Shown here: positions 45,985-55,322 of the stretch, piece by piece
How positions within the stretch are numbered: position 1 is the stretch's first letter
Layout: each line of letters starts with the position of its first letter
NCBI GenBank assembly: GCA_017399865.1
Contig: JAFQAT010000058.1
Location: forward strand, 1 to 64,000
Direction: 5' to 3'
DNA from: Bacteroidales bacterium
GTDB lineage: Bacteria; Bacteroidota; Bacteroidia; Bacteroidales; UBA932
Length of the DNA stretch: 64,000 nucleotides
The notes under the pieces: model-generated
Told to the model about the DNA's origin: nothing
The model's input: the letters and a program-made list of their open reading frames with translations, nothing else
Database searches by the model: none
Made by a program: the position numbers and the translations under genes

Positions 45985-46899
45985 ATGAAGACAAGCCGCT
46001 TCCTTACAGTTTTTATGGACTACCTGCTGATGACGGTGGGCTCGGTGATATTCTGTATGGCATGGACCTCGTTCCTCATTCCGAACGGTCTTGCCAGTGG
46101 AGGACTTACCGGACTTTGTACCATCATCCAGTATGGTACCGGCATACCTGTCGGCCTGACATACCCGGTCATCAATGTGGCCCTCCTGATACTGGGATTC
46201 ATTTCCCTCGGCAAGGCTTTCGGCTTCAAGACCATATATGTCATCGCATTGACTTCGCTCCTGTTCGACCTTCTTCCGAAGTTCCCGCAGCTTGAAGTCC
46301 TGATGGACGAGAAGTTCCTTGTCGCCCTGGTAGGAGCCAGCCTCGAGTCAATAGGTATTGGACTTGTCCTTCTCCGGGGAGGAAGTACGGGTGGTACGGA
46401 CATCATCGCCATGATGATAAACAAGTACTGGCCGGTTTCTCCGGGAAGGGTATACCTGTATACGGACCTGTTCATCATATCATGCCTTCTCTTCGTGCCA
46501 GACAAGGGACTGGTGGATCTGATCTATGCATTTGTCGTGATGCTCGGATTCTCGTTCGGCGTGGACTTCGTCCTGCTGGGAAACAAGTCCTCTGTCCAGA
46601 TTCTTGTATTCTCTTCGAAGTATCAGGAGATTGCTGACCATATGATACACGAAGTGCACAGGGGTGTGACCGCGCTGCAGTCTGTAGGATGGTATTCGCA
46701 GAAGGAAAGCAAGGTGCTTCTGATAATCGCCCGAAAGTATCAGATGAACGAAGTGGTCAATGAGATAAAGCGCATCGACAAGCAGGCTTTCATTTCAGTC
46801 TCTACAGCGATGAGCGTATTCGGAGAAGGCTTTGAAGAAGTCAAGACCGGATTGAATGTGAAGAAACTTAAGAATAAGGAGGGAGACGATGGACAGTAA
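45985..46899 (+). CDS. YitT-family membrane protein, first of a tandem pair
   Basis: This 304-residue protein has five or six membrane segments with the YitT pattern (IPNGLASGGLTGL, RGGSTGGTDIIAMMINKYW, GRVYLYTDLFII) and a C-terminal soluble DUF2179 domain (about 220-300, VHRGVTALQSVGWYSQKESKVLLIIARK). Members are predicted inner-membrane transporters of unknown cargo. It follows leuS by 15 bases and overlaps the next YitT gene by 11. Confidence 0.9.
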   Translation: MKTSRFLTVFMDYLLMTVGSVIFCMAWTSFLIPNGLASGGLTGLCTIIQYGTGIPVGLTYPVINVALLILGFISLGKAFGFKTIYVIALTSLLFDLLPKFPQLEVLMDEKFLVALVGASLESIGIGLVLLRGGSTGGTDIIAMMINKYWPVSPGRVYLYTDLFIISCLLFVPDKGLVDLIYAFVVMLGFSFGVDFVLLGNKSSVQILVFSSKYQEIADHMIHEVHRGVTALQSVGWYSQKESKVLLIIARKYQMNEVVNEIKRIDKQAFISVSTAMSVFGEGFEEVKTGLNVKKLKNKEGDDGQ

Positions 46900-47857
46900 G
46901 GTATTGAACCGCTCTTTTGCGACTACGCTCAAGGAGTATGGTCTTGTAACCATTGGCGTTCTGGCTTACGCACTTGGATGGACCATATTCCTTCTTCCGA
47001 ACAATCTCATTGGCGGAGGAGTATCGGGATTCGCTTCAATCCTTTATTATGCGACAGGTCTTCCGATGGGAGTGACCTACTTCGTCATCAATGTACTCCT
47101 TCTTATAATAGGCACCAAGATTCTTGGAACCGGTTTTGGAGGAAAGACTATCTATGCCATCTTCATGACTTCTCTCCTGTTGAGTGTCGTGCCTAAGGTG
47201 ATTCCGTCTGACTTCATACATGAATTCGCCCTGTCAAACGGAAAGCTGATATGTACATTCCTCGGAGGTATAATAGCGGGATTCGGTATCGGACTCTCCA
47301 TTTCGCAAGGAGGCAGTACCGGCGGAACGGATATCGTGGCGCTGGTATGGTGCAAGTTCTATCCGGCTTCACCGGGCAGGGTCATACTCATAATAGATGT
47401 CGGAATAATCCTTTCATCGCTCCTTTTCCCTTCCTATACGGAAAACGGAGCTCTTCTTCCGTTTACAGACAAGCTCGCAGTTGTTGTGTACGGTCTTATC
47501 CAGGTGACGGTAAGCGGCTATGCGATAGACCTTTATCTGTCTGGCTCCAAGCAGTCTGTGCAGGCTTTCATCTTTACGAAGAAGGTGGAGGAAATGGCGG
47601 ATGCCATCGCGTTTGACATGAAAAGAGGAGTGACCGTGATTCCGGCCAAGGGCTGGTACTCGAAGGAAGACAGGAATGTCCTTATGGTGGTCACCAGGAA
47701 GACTGACCTCAATCTTCTGCTTCGTTATGTGAAGAGCATCGACCCCGATGCCTTCCTGTCTGTCTCGACTGTAATGGGAGTATACGGTCAGGGTTTTGAT
47801 ACAATCAAGGTCAAGACTAACAAGAAAAATGTTTCAAAACCGACAGACAGACAATAA
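46889..47857 (+). CDS. YitT-family membrane protein, second of a tandem pair
   Basis: This 322-residue paralogue shares the layout of its upstream neighbour: LLPNNLIGGGVSGFA, SQGGSTGGTDIVALVWCKFY, GRVILIIDVGIIL, and a DUF2179 domain with KRGVTVIPAKGWYSKEDRNVLMVVTRK. A loop insert near FPSYTENGALLPFTDK distinguishes it. The start overlaps the previous gene by 11 bases, so the pair is likely translated together and may form a heterodimer. A strong terminator follows. Confidence 0.9.
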   Translation: MDSKVLNRSFATTLKEYGLVTIGVLAYALGWTIFLLPNNLIGGGVSGFASILYYATGLPMGVTYFVINVLLLIIGTKILGTGFGGKTIYAIFMTSLLLSVVPKVIPSDFIHEFALSNGKLICTFLGGIIAGFGIGLSISQGGSTGGTDIVALVWCKFYPASPGRVILIIDVGIILSSLLFPSYTENGALLPFTDKLAVVVYGLIQVTVSGYAIDLYLSGSKQSVQAFIFTKKVEEMADAIAFDMKRGVTVIPAKGWYSKEDRNVLMVVTRKTDLNLLLRYVKSIDPDAFLSVSTVMGVYGQGFDTIKVKTNKKNVSKPTDRQ

Positions 47858-47896
47858 GAAAAAGAAAAAACAATAAAAAAAAGAAAAATGTGACAT

Positions 47897-47943
47897 ATGT
47901 CGCCCGTCCGGCAATATAAGGACGGGCGACATTATTTATTTTT
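47897..47943 (+). terminator. Terminator after the YitT pair
   Basis: A perfect 13-pair stem (47897-47909/47920-47932, core CGCCCGTCC) with a 10-base loop is followed by TATTTATTTTT. The downstream AraC-type promoter box (47937-47944) lies within the T-rich tail. Confidence 0.88.
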
Positions 47944-47944
47944 G
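47937..47944 (+). promoter_or_regulatory. -7 element of the AraC-type gene
   Basis: TATTTTTG sits inside the T-tail of the preceding terminator. The predicted start near 47951 gives a leader of about 7 bases. Confidence 0.45.
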
Positions 47945-47957
47945 TGAATATAAGCTT

Positions 47958-49070
47958 ATGATTATGATGACAATTCTATCTGTGACAATACTGATCACGC
48001 TCCTTTCGCTCTCAGCCTTTCAGGCTCTGAAAAACAAGAGAAACTCCGGTTATGTAGATGTGAAGTCCGAAATCATGCCGCGGCTGCTGGCGGCCCTGGC
48101 ATTGATGGTTTCCTGTGATATGCTGTGCTCCGGCTATAATATCTTCCGTACCTTGTCAGACAGTGTGATAGCCGTCATGTCCGCATCTGTAATGGTGGTC
48201 TCTGTCCGCCCTTCGGCCCGTCCTCCATTCCGCTTCTTTTCCCTTCCGGCGATTGTCCCTGCAATGGCTCTGTACTATATCGTATGCGCAGCCGGTCTGC
48301 TGGATGTCCCCGAGCCGAAGTACTTCCTTGCCTTCGCAGCAATGGTTGCGCTGGCTTTTGCCGGAATGTTCATATGGATGATATGGAAGAGGCTGCGTGA
48401 CATCAAGTCGGTCATGAAGTCCGGAAACGTATGGTCGTTCGTGACGCTTTGTACCGATATCATATACGTGTTCTTCCCTCTGATGCTGATATCTGCCGTA
48501 TATATAGTATATTCCGTCTTTCCGGCGGGCCTGACAGCCAGTCTGGCTGTCGCCGTCCTGCTGATGTTTCTTGAGGTGGCGGCAGTGACGTTCAAGGTCT
48601 CATATGATTCCGCTTTCGTCATACTGCATGAGCATGAGAGGGTCATCGTGGAGTCGATGAAGCTTCCGCACATGGACATGTCAGCATCTTCCGGCTCCAA
48701 GGATGACGATACGTATAAGGAACTCTATGAACGCATAGTCCTTTATTTCGAGATGTCCAAGCCCTATCTTGACGGAGCCCTTACCATAAGCGATGTCGTG
48801 AAGGTTGTGTATTCCAACAAAGTGTATATATCCAAGGCGATATGCCATTATACAGGGAGAAACTTCCGTCAGTTCGTCAATTATCACAGGATAATGTATT
48901 CGATGGACCTTTTCCGTTCCAATCTGGAGATGAAGGTCACTGAACTGGCGGAAAAGAGCGGATTCAATACCGTGGTCTCTTACACGATGGCTTTCAGGCT
49001 GTTTATGAATGAGACCCCTAGCGAATGGTGCCGTAAAGAGCGTTCGAAGATTCTAAAGCCGAAAAAATGA
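47958..49070 (+). CDS. Membrane-anchored AraC-type transcriptional regulator
   Basis: This 370-residue protein has about six N-terminal hydrophobic segments (residues 1-215) and a C-terminal AraC HTH (about 265-365, LTISDVVKVVYSNKVYISKAICHYTGRNFRQFVNYHRI then MKVTELAEKSGFNTVVSYTMAFRLFMNETPSEW). The layout is that of one-component membrane regulators. Targets are unknown; neighbours are YitT genes and ettA, neither of which points to a signal. The ATG at 47958 has alternatives two and three codons later. Confidence 0.85.
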   Translation: MIMMTILSVTILITLLSLSAFQALKNKRNSGYVDVKSEIMPRLLAALALMVSCDMLCSGYNIFRTLSDSVIAVMSASVMVVSVRPSARPPFRFFSLPAIVPAMALYYIVCAAGLLDVPEPKYFLAFAAMVALAFAGMFIWMIWKRLRDIKSVMKSGNVWSFVTLCTDIIYVFFPLMLISAVYIVYSVFPAGLTASLAVAVLLMFLEVAAVTFKVSYDSAFVILHEHERVIVESMKLPHMDMSASSGSKDDDTYKELYERIVLYFEMSKPYLDGALTISDVVKVVYSNKVYISKAICHYTGRNFRQFVNYHRIMYSMDLFRSNLEMKVTELAEKSGFNTVVSYTMAFRLFMNETPSEWCRKERSKILKPKK

Positions 49071-49071
49071 T

Positions 49072-49079
49072 TATATTTG
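49072..49079 (+). promoter_or_regulatory. -7 element of the ettA group
   Basis: TATATTTG followed by C lies immediately after the AraC-type stop codon (49070). The predicted start near 49086 gives a leader of about 33 bases. Confidence 0.6.
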
Positions 49080-49118
49080 CATTTTGGTGATATTGTGGAA
49101 TTTAAAACAAGTTGACAT

Positions 49119-50798
49119 ATGGCAGACGAGAAGATCATTTTTTCGATGAACGGGGTGGGCAAGATCCTTCCCCATAACAACAGGGTAATCCTCAAGGACA
49201 TCTACCTCTCATTCTTTTATGGTGCCAAGATCGGCATAGTAGGTCTTAACGGAGCGGGAAAGTCTACGCTCATGAAGATCATCGCCGGCATCGAGAAGGG
49301 GTATCAGGGAGAAGTCGTATGGGCTCCCGGTTATTCTGTGGGATATCTTGAGCAGGAGCCTCAGATGGATCCGGACAAGACCGTTATGGAAGTGGTGCAG
49401 GAAGGTGTGCAGGAAGTGATGGACATCCTCAGGGAATATGAGGAGGTGAACATGAAGTTCTGCGAGCCGATGTCTGATGATGAGATGACAGCTCTTATCG
49501 AGCGTCAGGGAGAGCTTACCGAGAAGATCGAGAATTGCGGCGGATGGGAGATTGATTCGAAGCTTGAAAGAGCGATGGATGCCCTTCAGTGTCCGCCTTC
49601 GGATGCAAAGGTTTCGACTTTGAGCGGTGGTGAGCGCCGCCGTGTCGCTCTCTGCCGTCTTCTTCTCCGTCAGCCGGACGTCCTCCTCCTTGACGAGCCT
49701 ACCAACCACCTCGATACAGAGAGCATACAGTGGCTCGAGGCCCATCTCCAGCAGTACAAGGGTACCGTGATCGCAGTAACCCATGACCGTTACTTCCTTG
49801 ACAACGTTGCAGGCTGGATCCTTGAGCTTGACCGTGGAGAGGGCATACCATGGAAGGGCAACTATTCTTCATGGCTCGATCAGAAGAGCACCCGCCTTGC
49901 CCAGGAAGAGAAGCAGGAGAGCAAGCGCCGCAAGGCTCTCGAAAGAGAGCTCGAGTGGGTGCGCATGGCGCCGAAGGCCCGCCATGCCAAGTCTAAGGCC
50001 CGTCTGGGAGCATACGAGAAGCTCGCTGCCGACGACGGCCGTGAGAAGGAGGCTGCTCTGGAAATCTTCATTCCTAACGGCCCGCGTCTCGGCAACAAGG
50101 TCATCGAGTTCAAGAATGTCTCGAAGGGATATGGAGACAAGCTCCTTTATGAGAACCTGAACTTCGTCCTCCCTCCTGCTGGAATCGTAGGCGTGATCGG
50201 TCCTAACGGTGCCGGAAAGACGACTCTTTTCCGTCTGATCATGGGGCTGGATACTCCTGATACCGGAGAGATCACTATAGGTGAGACTGTAAAGCTCGCA
50301 TATGTGGACCAGCAGCACAGGAGCATCGATCCTGACAAGACGGTATATGAGACCATCGCCGAGAACTCCGAGTTCGTGAAGCTCGGCAAGAGGGAAGTGA
50401 ACGCCAGGGCATACGTCTCACGCTTCAACTTCTCCGGCGCAGATCAGGAAAAGCTCTGCGGCATCCTTTCAGGCGGTGAGAGAAACCGTCTCCACCTTGC
50501 CCTCACCCTGAAGGACGAAGGAAATGTGCTTCTGCTCGACGAGCCGACCAACGATGTGGATGTGAACACCATCCGTGCCCTTGAAGAAGGTCTTGAGAAC
50601 TTTGCCGGATGTGCTGTGGTGATCTCCCATGATCGCTGGTTCCTCGATCGAATCGCGACCCACATCCTTGCGTTCGAGGGAGATTCCCAGGTATATTTCT
50701 TCGAAGGAACATATTCGGAATATGAGGAAAACAAGAAGCGCCGTCTCGGAAACGAAGAACCTAAGCGCTTCAAGTACAAGAAACTGATGGCAGAATGA
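49119..50798 (+). CDS. ettA: Energy-dependent translational throttle protein EttA (ABC-F)
   Basis: This 559-residue ABC-F protein gates the ribosome entry to elongation according to ATP/ADP level. It has two ABC domains with Walker A GLNGAGKS and GPNGAGKT, signatures LSGGERRR and LSGGERNR, and Walker B DEPTNHLD and DEPTNDVD. The linker region (about 245-320) is basic and helical, with MAPKARHAKSKARLGAYEKL, typical of EttA. No membrane segments. The last gene base overlaps an alpha/beta-hydrolase start (ATGA at 50795). Confidence 0.95.
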   Translation: MADEKIIFSMNGVGKILPHNNRVILKDIYLSFFYGAKIGIVGLNGAGKSTLMKIIAGIEKGYQGEVVWAPGYSVGYLEQEPQMDPDKTVMEVVQEGVQEVMDILREYEEVNMKFCEPMSDDEMTALIERQGELTEKIENCGGWEIDSKLERAMDALQCPPSDAKVSTLSGGERRRVALCRLLLRQPDVLLLDEPTNHLDTESIQWLEAHLQQYKGTVIAVTHDRYFLDNVAGWILELDRGEGIPWKGNYSSWLDQKSTRLAQEEKQESKRRKALERELEWVRMAPKARHAKSKARLGAYEKLAADDGREKEAALEIFIPNGPRLGNKVIEFKNVSKGYGDKLLYENLNFVLPPAGIVGVIGPNGAGKTTLFRLIMGLDTPDTGEITIGETVKLAYVDQQHRSIDPDKTVYETIAENSEFVKLGKREVNARAYVSRFNFSGADQEKLCGILSGGERNRLHLALTLKDEGNVLLLDEPTNDVDVNTIRALEEGLENFAGCAVVISHDRWFLDRIATHILAFEGDSQVYFFEGTYSEYEENKKRRLGNEEPKRFKYKKLMAE

Positions 50799-51901
50799 TC
50801 CGTTGGAGCATAATGACATTGCTGGGCTTCCTCATCCTTATGGGGAAGCCTTATGTTCCTGATGCCGGCAGACCGGTCCGTCCGCAGATGACGGAGATTG
50901 CAGCCGGATCAAGGGACGGATATGAATGCCGTTATGTGGAGTTTTCCGTAGAAAGGGGCGATCGCGTAAGGGCATATCTGCTTGTTCCTGACGGAGCTTC
51001 AAGAAGGAACAGACGGCCAGCGGTTCTCATGCTCCATGATCATGGGGCACGTTTCGATATCGGTAAGGAAAAGCTTGTCAGACCGATGGAGGAAGTGCTC
51101 CAGTATGGTGCGGATGACCATATAATGCGGTCGTCGCAGCAATGGATAGACAAGAATTTCGACGGGGTCTACCTCGCGGATTCCCTTGCCAGGCTGGGCT
51201 ATGTCGTGCTTGTGGCCGACGCCCTTTACTGGGGCGAAAGGTCGTCAGCGGATGCACAGCGCTGGTCGGAACTCAATTATGGCGATCTGCCACATCTGTC
51301 AATGGAATCAGACAGGACTATGGATACAAAAGCCAGAAAGGATACCATAAAGGCTCTGAAGAACAGGGTGTATGACGGACAGGAACTCCTGTATGACAGC
51401 CTGTATGAGAGGGATGTGATCTGGGCTGAAAAGATGCTTCGGGACGATATCGCATCGGCGCGTCTTCTGAAGTCGCTTCCATATGTTGATGCGGACAATA
51501 TCGGTGCCTTCGGCTTTTCGATGGGAGCTCACAGGTGCTGGATGCTGGCAGCCTTCTGCAAGGACATCAAGTGCGGCGTCGCATTGTCCTGGATGACTAC
51601 CCTTGACCGTGAGGAGCGGATGAAGGCGTCCGATTATTCTATGGCTGTCATGCCTATGCGCGAGCAGATGGACTTCGGCGATATCGGCATGTATCTGTCT
51701 CCTAAACCCATGCTTTTCCTGAGCGGCGATTCCGACCATCTTTTCCCGAAGGAGAAAGTGCAGAAAGCCTATGAAATCCTTCAGAACCATTATTCCGGCT
51801 GCCCGCAGCAGCTTCAGACCGTCTTCTTCGAGGGCGGCCACCATTGCGGCAGGCAGGTGCAGGCGGAAATATGCAGATATCTTGATGCAAATCTGAAATA
51901 A
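50795..51901 (+). CDS. Dienelactone-hydrolase/abhydrolase_7-type hydrolase
   Basis: This 368-residue protein has an N-terminal hydrophobic signal-like segment (SIMTLLGFLILMG). It has the abhydrolase_7/acetyl-xylan-esterase-like layout: LMLHDHGARFDIGKEKL, VVLVADALYWGERS, nucleophile Ser242 in GFSMGAH, FLSGDSDHLFPKE (acid), and GGHHCG (His). Such enzymes act as esterases on acetylated or methylated polysaccharides. It overlaps ettA by 4 bases and precedes a GH43 enzyme by 10 bases, so a sugar-polymer role is plausible, as inference. Confidence 0.8.
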   Translation: MIRWSIMTLLGFLILMGKPYVPDAGRPVRPQMTEIAAGSRDGYECRYVEFSVERGDRVRAYLLVPDGASRRNRRPAVLMLHDHGARFDIGKEKLVRPMEEVLQYGADDHIMRSSQQWIDKNFDGVYLADSLARLGYVVLVADALYWGERSSADAQRWSELNYGDLPHLSMESDRTMDTKARKDTIKALKNRVYDGQELLYDSLYERDVIWAEKMLRDDIASARLLKSLPYVDADNIGAFGFSMGAHRCWMLAAFCKDIKCGVALSWMTTLDREERMKASDYSMAVMPMREQMDFGDIGMYLSPKPMLFLSGDSDHLFPKEKVQKAYEILQNHYSGCPQQLQTVFFEGGHHCGRQVQAEICRYLDANLK

Positions 51902-51911
51902 CATTATCAAA

Positions 51912-53723
51912 ATGAAGAAATCAGTCATATCATCGTTGTTATTCCTGCTGTGCATGTGCCTTTCTGCCCAGCAGAAGTCTGAATCATGGAATCCGGACCG
52001 AGGCGCCACTTACATGAATCCGATAATGAATGCGGATTATTCCGATCCCGACATATGCAGAGTGGGGAATGACTATTATATGACCTCTTCTTCATTCAAC
52101 CATTTCCCTGGCCTTCAGATACTCCATTCGACAGACCTGGTCAACTGGGAGCTGATAGGAGCGGCATTGACTGATTATCCGGGTCCGCTTTGGGAAGATT
52201 CCCGGCCATGGGATGTCCTTTCGCCAGGCCTTGATCCGGATGAAAAGGAAGTGCCCGGAGCGCACGAATGGCGTACCGTGCCTCAGCACGGATGCGGTGT
52301 GTGGGCTCCGGCGATAAGATACCATGACGGGGAATTCTATATCTATTGCGGAGATCCGGACAGGGGGATCTTCATGGTCAAGACAGCCGATCCGAGAGGT
52401 AAATGGGACGACCCTGTATGGCTTGTCAAGGCAAAGGGTTACATAGACCCATGTCCTCTGTGGGATTCACAGGGACGTGCCTGGCTGACCCATGGCTGCG
52501 CCGGGTCGCGCGCAGGCGTAAAGTCCGTCCTCTTCATCGCTCCGATGTCTGAAGATGGAACCAGGCTGCTTGACCGCAGCCGCATCATATATGACGGCCA
52601 CAAGACCCAGCCTACGATAGAAGGCACGAAATATTATGAGCATGACGGATATTACTATATCTTCTCTCCGGCAGGCGGCGTAAAGACTGGCTGGCAGACC
52701 GTGCTCAGGGCCTCGGATCCTTACGGCCCGTATGAGGAGAAGGTCGTGATGGCTCAGGGCGATGCCCATGTGAACGGTCCTCATCAGGGAGGATGGGTAG
52801 AGACTCAGAACGGCGAGTTCTGGTTCATGCATTTCCAGGACAAGGATGCCCATGGAAGGGTAGTCCACCTTCAGCCGATGACGTGGAAGGACGGATGGCC
52901 TGTCATTGGAGAGGATAAGGACGGTGATGGCGTGGGTTCTCCTGTGACGACATACAGAAAGCCGGCCTTGCCTTCTTCAGGCGAGTTCCAGCCCCTTGAA
53001 AGCGATGAGTTCGATTCCCCATCCCTTGGACTTCAATGGCAGTGGGCGGCGGTTCCTTCTCCATACTGGTACCACAATGATGCCGCTCAAGGATGCCTGA
53101 AGCTGTATTCTGTCCAGCAGGCGTCCGGTTGGCGCAATCTATGGGATACTCCTAATCTCCTTATGCAGAAATTCCCGGCAGACGATTTTACAGTGACAGC
53201 CAGACTTAGCTTCACCCCGAATCCACAGCTCAAGCAGAAAGGGGAGAACTGCGGTCTTGTGGTGATGGGAGAAGACTATGCAAGCCTCAGGCTTGCAGAT
53301 ACTCCGGATGGAATGAAACTCCAGATGGTTGAATGCCTTGATGCACCGAAAGGAACTCAGGAACGTGTGGTGTTCGAACAGCTTCTTCAGTCAGTTCCTC
53401 TTCCTGAACCGTTCTCGAATGTCTATATGTCGACGACTGTACCTCCTGTCGCTCCGCTTCCATATGCTGAATGTGTCATCTATGTCCGCGCACAGGTGAA
53501 GAGCACTCCTCGAGAGGGTGATTTCCCTCTCTCGCAGTGCTCGTTCTCATACAGCCTGGACGGACGCAGCTGGAAGGCTGTCAAGGACGAAGGAAAGAAG
53601 TATATGCTTGAAGTCCGACCAGGGCGCTGGATCGGCGCCAAGGTCGGACTCTATTGCAACCGCCACTACTCGAAGAACGATTCCGGATGGATGGAGGTGG
53701 ACTGGTTCAGGATTTCCGATTAG
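51912..53723 (+). CDS. GH43 family glycosidase (beta-xylosidase/alpha-arabinofuranosidase type)
   Basis: This 603-residue exported enzyme has a signal peptide (cut near LSAQQ). The five-bladed propeller (about 30-350) has the GH43 catalytic residues: base Asp45 (DYSDPDI), pKa modulator Asp179 (YIDPCPLW) and acid Glu237 (TIEGTKYY). Residues about 370-600 form a C-terminal beta-sandwich (DUF1349-like/GH43_C2). The closest layout is that of GH43 subfamily 12 or 1, with arabinose or xylose release; arabinan side chains of pectin are a likely substrate. Its TAG stop overlaps the TAA of convergent uxaC. Confidence 0.88.
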   Translation: MKKSVISSLLFLLCMCLSAQQKSESWNPDRGATYMNPIMNADYSDPDICRVGNDYYMTSSSFNHFPGLQILHSTDLVNWELIGAALTDYPGPLWEDSRPWDVLSPGLDPDEKEVPGAHEWRTVPQHGCGVWAPAIRYHDGEFYIYCGDPDRGIFMVKTADPRGKWDDPVWLVKAKGYIDPCPLWDSQGRAWLTHGCAGSRAGVKSVLFIAPMSEDGTRLLDRSRIIYDGHKTQPTIEGTKYYEHDGYYYIFSPAGGVKTGWQTVLRASDPYGPYEEKVVMAQGDAHVNGPHQGGWVETQNGEFWFMHFQDKDAHGRVVHLQPMTWKDGWPVIGEDKDGDGVGSPVTTYRKPALPSSGEFQPLESDEFDSPSLGLQWQWAAVPSPYWYHNDAAQGCLKLYSVQQASGWRNLWDTPNLLMQKFPADDFTVTARLSFTPNPQLKQKGENCGLVVMGEDYASLRLADTPDGMKLQMVECLDAPKGTQERVVFEQLLQSVPLPEPFSNVYMSTTVPPVAPLPYAECVIYVRAQVKSTPREGDFPLSQCSFSYSLDGRSWKAVKDEGKKYMLEVRPGRWIGAKVGLYCNRHYSKNDSGWMEVDWFRISD

Positions 53724-55171
53724 AAATTGAAGTATCTTTCGGCATTGTTGTAAGAGATATCCTTCACCATCTGGTGGATGAAGTCCATCTCGCTCTTAGG
53801 AAGCTTTCCGTTCTTGAGGTCTTCTCCGAGCAGGTTGCAGAGGATTCTGCGGAAATACTCGTGGCGTGGATATGAAAGGAAGCTGCGTGAGTCTGTGAGC
53901 ATGCCTACGAAACGGCTGAGCAGACCGAGGGACGAAAGTGCGGTCATCTGCCTCTTCATGCCGTCTTCCTGATCGAGGAACCACCATCCGGAACCGAGCT
54001 GTATCTTGCCAGGGCATGTTCCGTCGTTGAATGTGTATGCCATGGTCGCAAGGACCTCGTTGTCCTTAGGGTTGAGGTTGTAGAGGATGGTCTTTGTGAG
54101 CTTGTCCTCCATTGCGAGGGTGTTGAGGAACTTGTGTCCTGCAGCTGCGCATGATACGTCGTGAATCGCATCGTATCCGGTATCAGGTCCGAGGATGTCG
54201 AACATCCTTGTGTTGTTGTCGCGGATCGCTCCGATATGGAACTGCTGCGCCCATCCTTTCTCATGGTCCATACGCGCAAAGTCAAGAAGAATCGCGCTGC
54301 GGAACTTGAGCACTTCCTCATGGCTTGGCTTCTTGCCCTTGAGGGCGTTGCGGAATATCCTGTCGATCTCTTCCATTTCGAAATCCTCTGCATAGAAGTT
54401 CTCGAGACCGTGGTCTGAAATGCGGCAGCCCATCTCGTGGAAGAAGTCGTGGCGCTTGCGGAGGGCGTCAAGGAGGTCCTGATATGAATTGATCTCCATT
54501 CCTGCAGCCCAGGCGAGCTTCTTTATGTATTCCTTGTACTGCTCAGGTTTCTCGACTACCATAGCCTTGTCCGGGCGCCATGTAGGGAGCACCTTTGTTC
54601 CGAAAGGATTATCCTTTATCTGCTTGTGATATTCGAGGGAGTCGGCAGGGTCGTCGGTAGTGCATACAACCCTTACGTCGAACCTTCTCATGAGGGCCTG
54701 GCCTCTGAACTCTTCGGTCTGGAGCTTGGCGCTGCACTCGTCGTAGATGGCTCTTGCTGTATTCGGGTTGAGGAGGTCATATACGCCGAAGATCCTTGCG
54801 AGCTCAAGGTGGGTCCAGTGGTAAAGAGGATTCCTCATTGTGTAAGGAACAGTCTCTGCCCACTTCTCGAATTTCTCGTAACTGCCTCGCGGGCCTGTGA
54901 TGAATTCTTCAGGCACTCCGTTGCCTCTCATTGCTCTCCACTTGTAGTGGTCCCCGCCAAGCCATACTTCTGTAAGATCCTTGAACTGGTAGTTATCCGC
55001 GATCATCTTTGGAACGAGGTGGCAGTGGTAGTCGATGATAGGCATCTTTTCTGCGCTCTCATGATACAGCTCGCGGGCGTAATCGTTGGTCAGCATGAAG
55101 TCGTCATTGATGAACGGCTTTTCGCTCATGAGACCGTCAATGTTTTCCTTTACTTTTGATAAGAAATCCAT
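53720..55171 (-). CDS. uxaC: Uronate isomerase (glucuronate/galacturonate isomerase)
   Basis: This 483-residue amidohydrolase-fold enzyme isomerises D-galacturonate to D-tagaturonate (and D-glucuronate to D-fructuronate). The metal-site motif YHCHLVPK is near residue 55, and WLGGDHYKWRAMRGNGV, VVCTTDDPADSL, and MLTDSRSFLSYPRHEYFRRILC all match UxaC. The ATG at 55171 is used; the family begins near INDDFMLTNDYARELYH, and the longer frame precedes the promoter box at 55199. It is transcribed away from uxaB. Confidence 0.96.
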   Translation of the reverse strand: MDFLSKVKENIDGLMSEKPFINDDFMLTNDYARELYHESAEKMPIIDYHCHLVPKMIADNYQFKDLTEVWLGGDHYKWRAMRGNGVPEEFITGPRGSYEKFEKWAETVPYTMRNPLYHWTHLELARIFGVYDLLNPNTARAIYDECSAKLQTEEFRGQALMRRFDVRVVCTTDDPADSLEYHKQIKDNPFGTKVLPTWRPDKAMVVEKPEQYKEYIKKLAWAAGMEINSYQDLLDALRKRHDFFHEMGCRISDHGLENFYAEDFEMEEIDRIFRNALKGKKPSHEEVLKFRSAILLDFARMDHEKGWAQQFHIGAIRDNNTRMFDILGPDTGYDAIHDVSCAAAGHKFLNTLAMEDKLTKTILYNLNPKDNEVLATMAYTFNDGTCPGKIQLGSGWWFLDQEDGMKRQMTALSSLGLLSRFVGMLTDSRSFLSYPRHEYFRRILCNLLGEDLKNGKLPKSEMDFIHQMVKDISYNNAERYFNF

Positions 55172-55198
55172 GTCTTTATGTTTTAGTGTTGTTTCATG

Positions 55199-55206
55199 CA
55201 AAATTA
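55199..55206 (-). promoter_or_regulatory. -7 element of uxaC
   Basis: On the minus strand this reads TAATTTTG. The predicted start near 55192 gives a leader of about 21 bases. A second match on the same strand (TACATTTG, 55273-55280) could be an upstream promoter. Confidence 0.55.
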
Positions 55207-55223
55207 GCATGTATGCATTGTCC

Positions 55224-55268
55224 CGAATGTGTAATTATTTCCAAAAATCTGTGAAAAATTATCATTCG
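55224..55268. promoter_or_regulatory. Spaced inverted repeat in the uxaC-uxaB control region
   Basis: CGAATGTGTAATTAT at 55224-55238 is matched by an inverted copy AATTATCATTCG at 55257-55268. It lies between the divergent uxaC and uxaB promoters. Such a pair may be the binding site of the adjacent regulator or an unrelated one. Confidence 0.35.
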
Positions 55269-55314
55269 TTGACAAATGTACGAATTTTCCCTCGAAGCGC
55301 ACCTGGAAATTTAT

Positions 55315-55322
55315 TATATTTG
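55315..55322 (+). promoter_or_regulatory. -7 element of the uxaB operon
   Basis: TATATTTG with a predicted start near 55329 and a leader of about 40 bases. No clear -33 TTTG. Confidence 0.55.
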
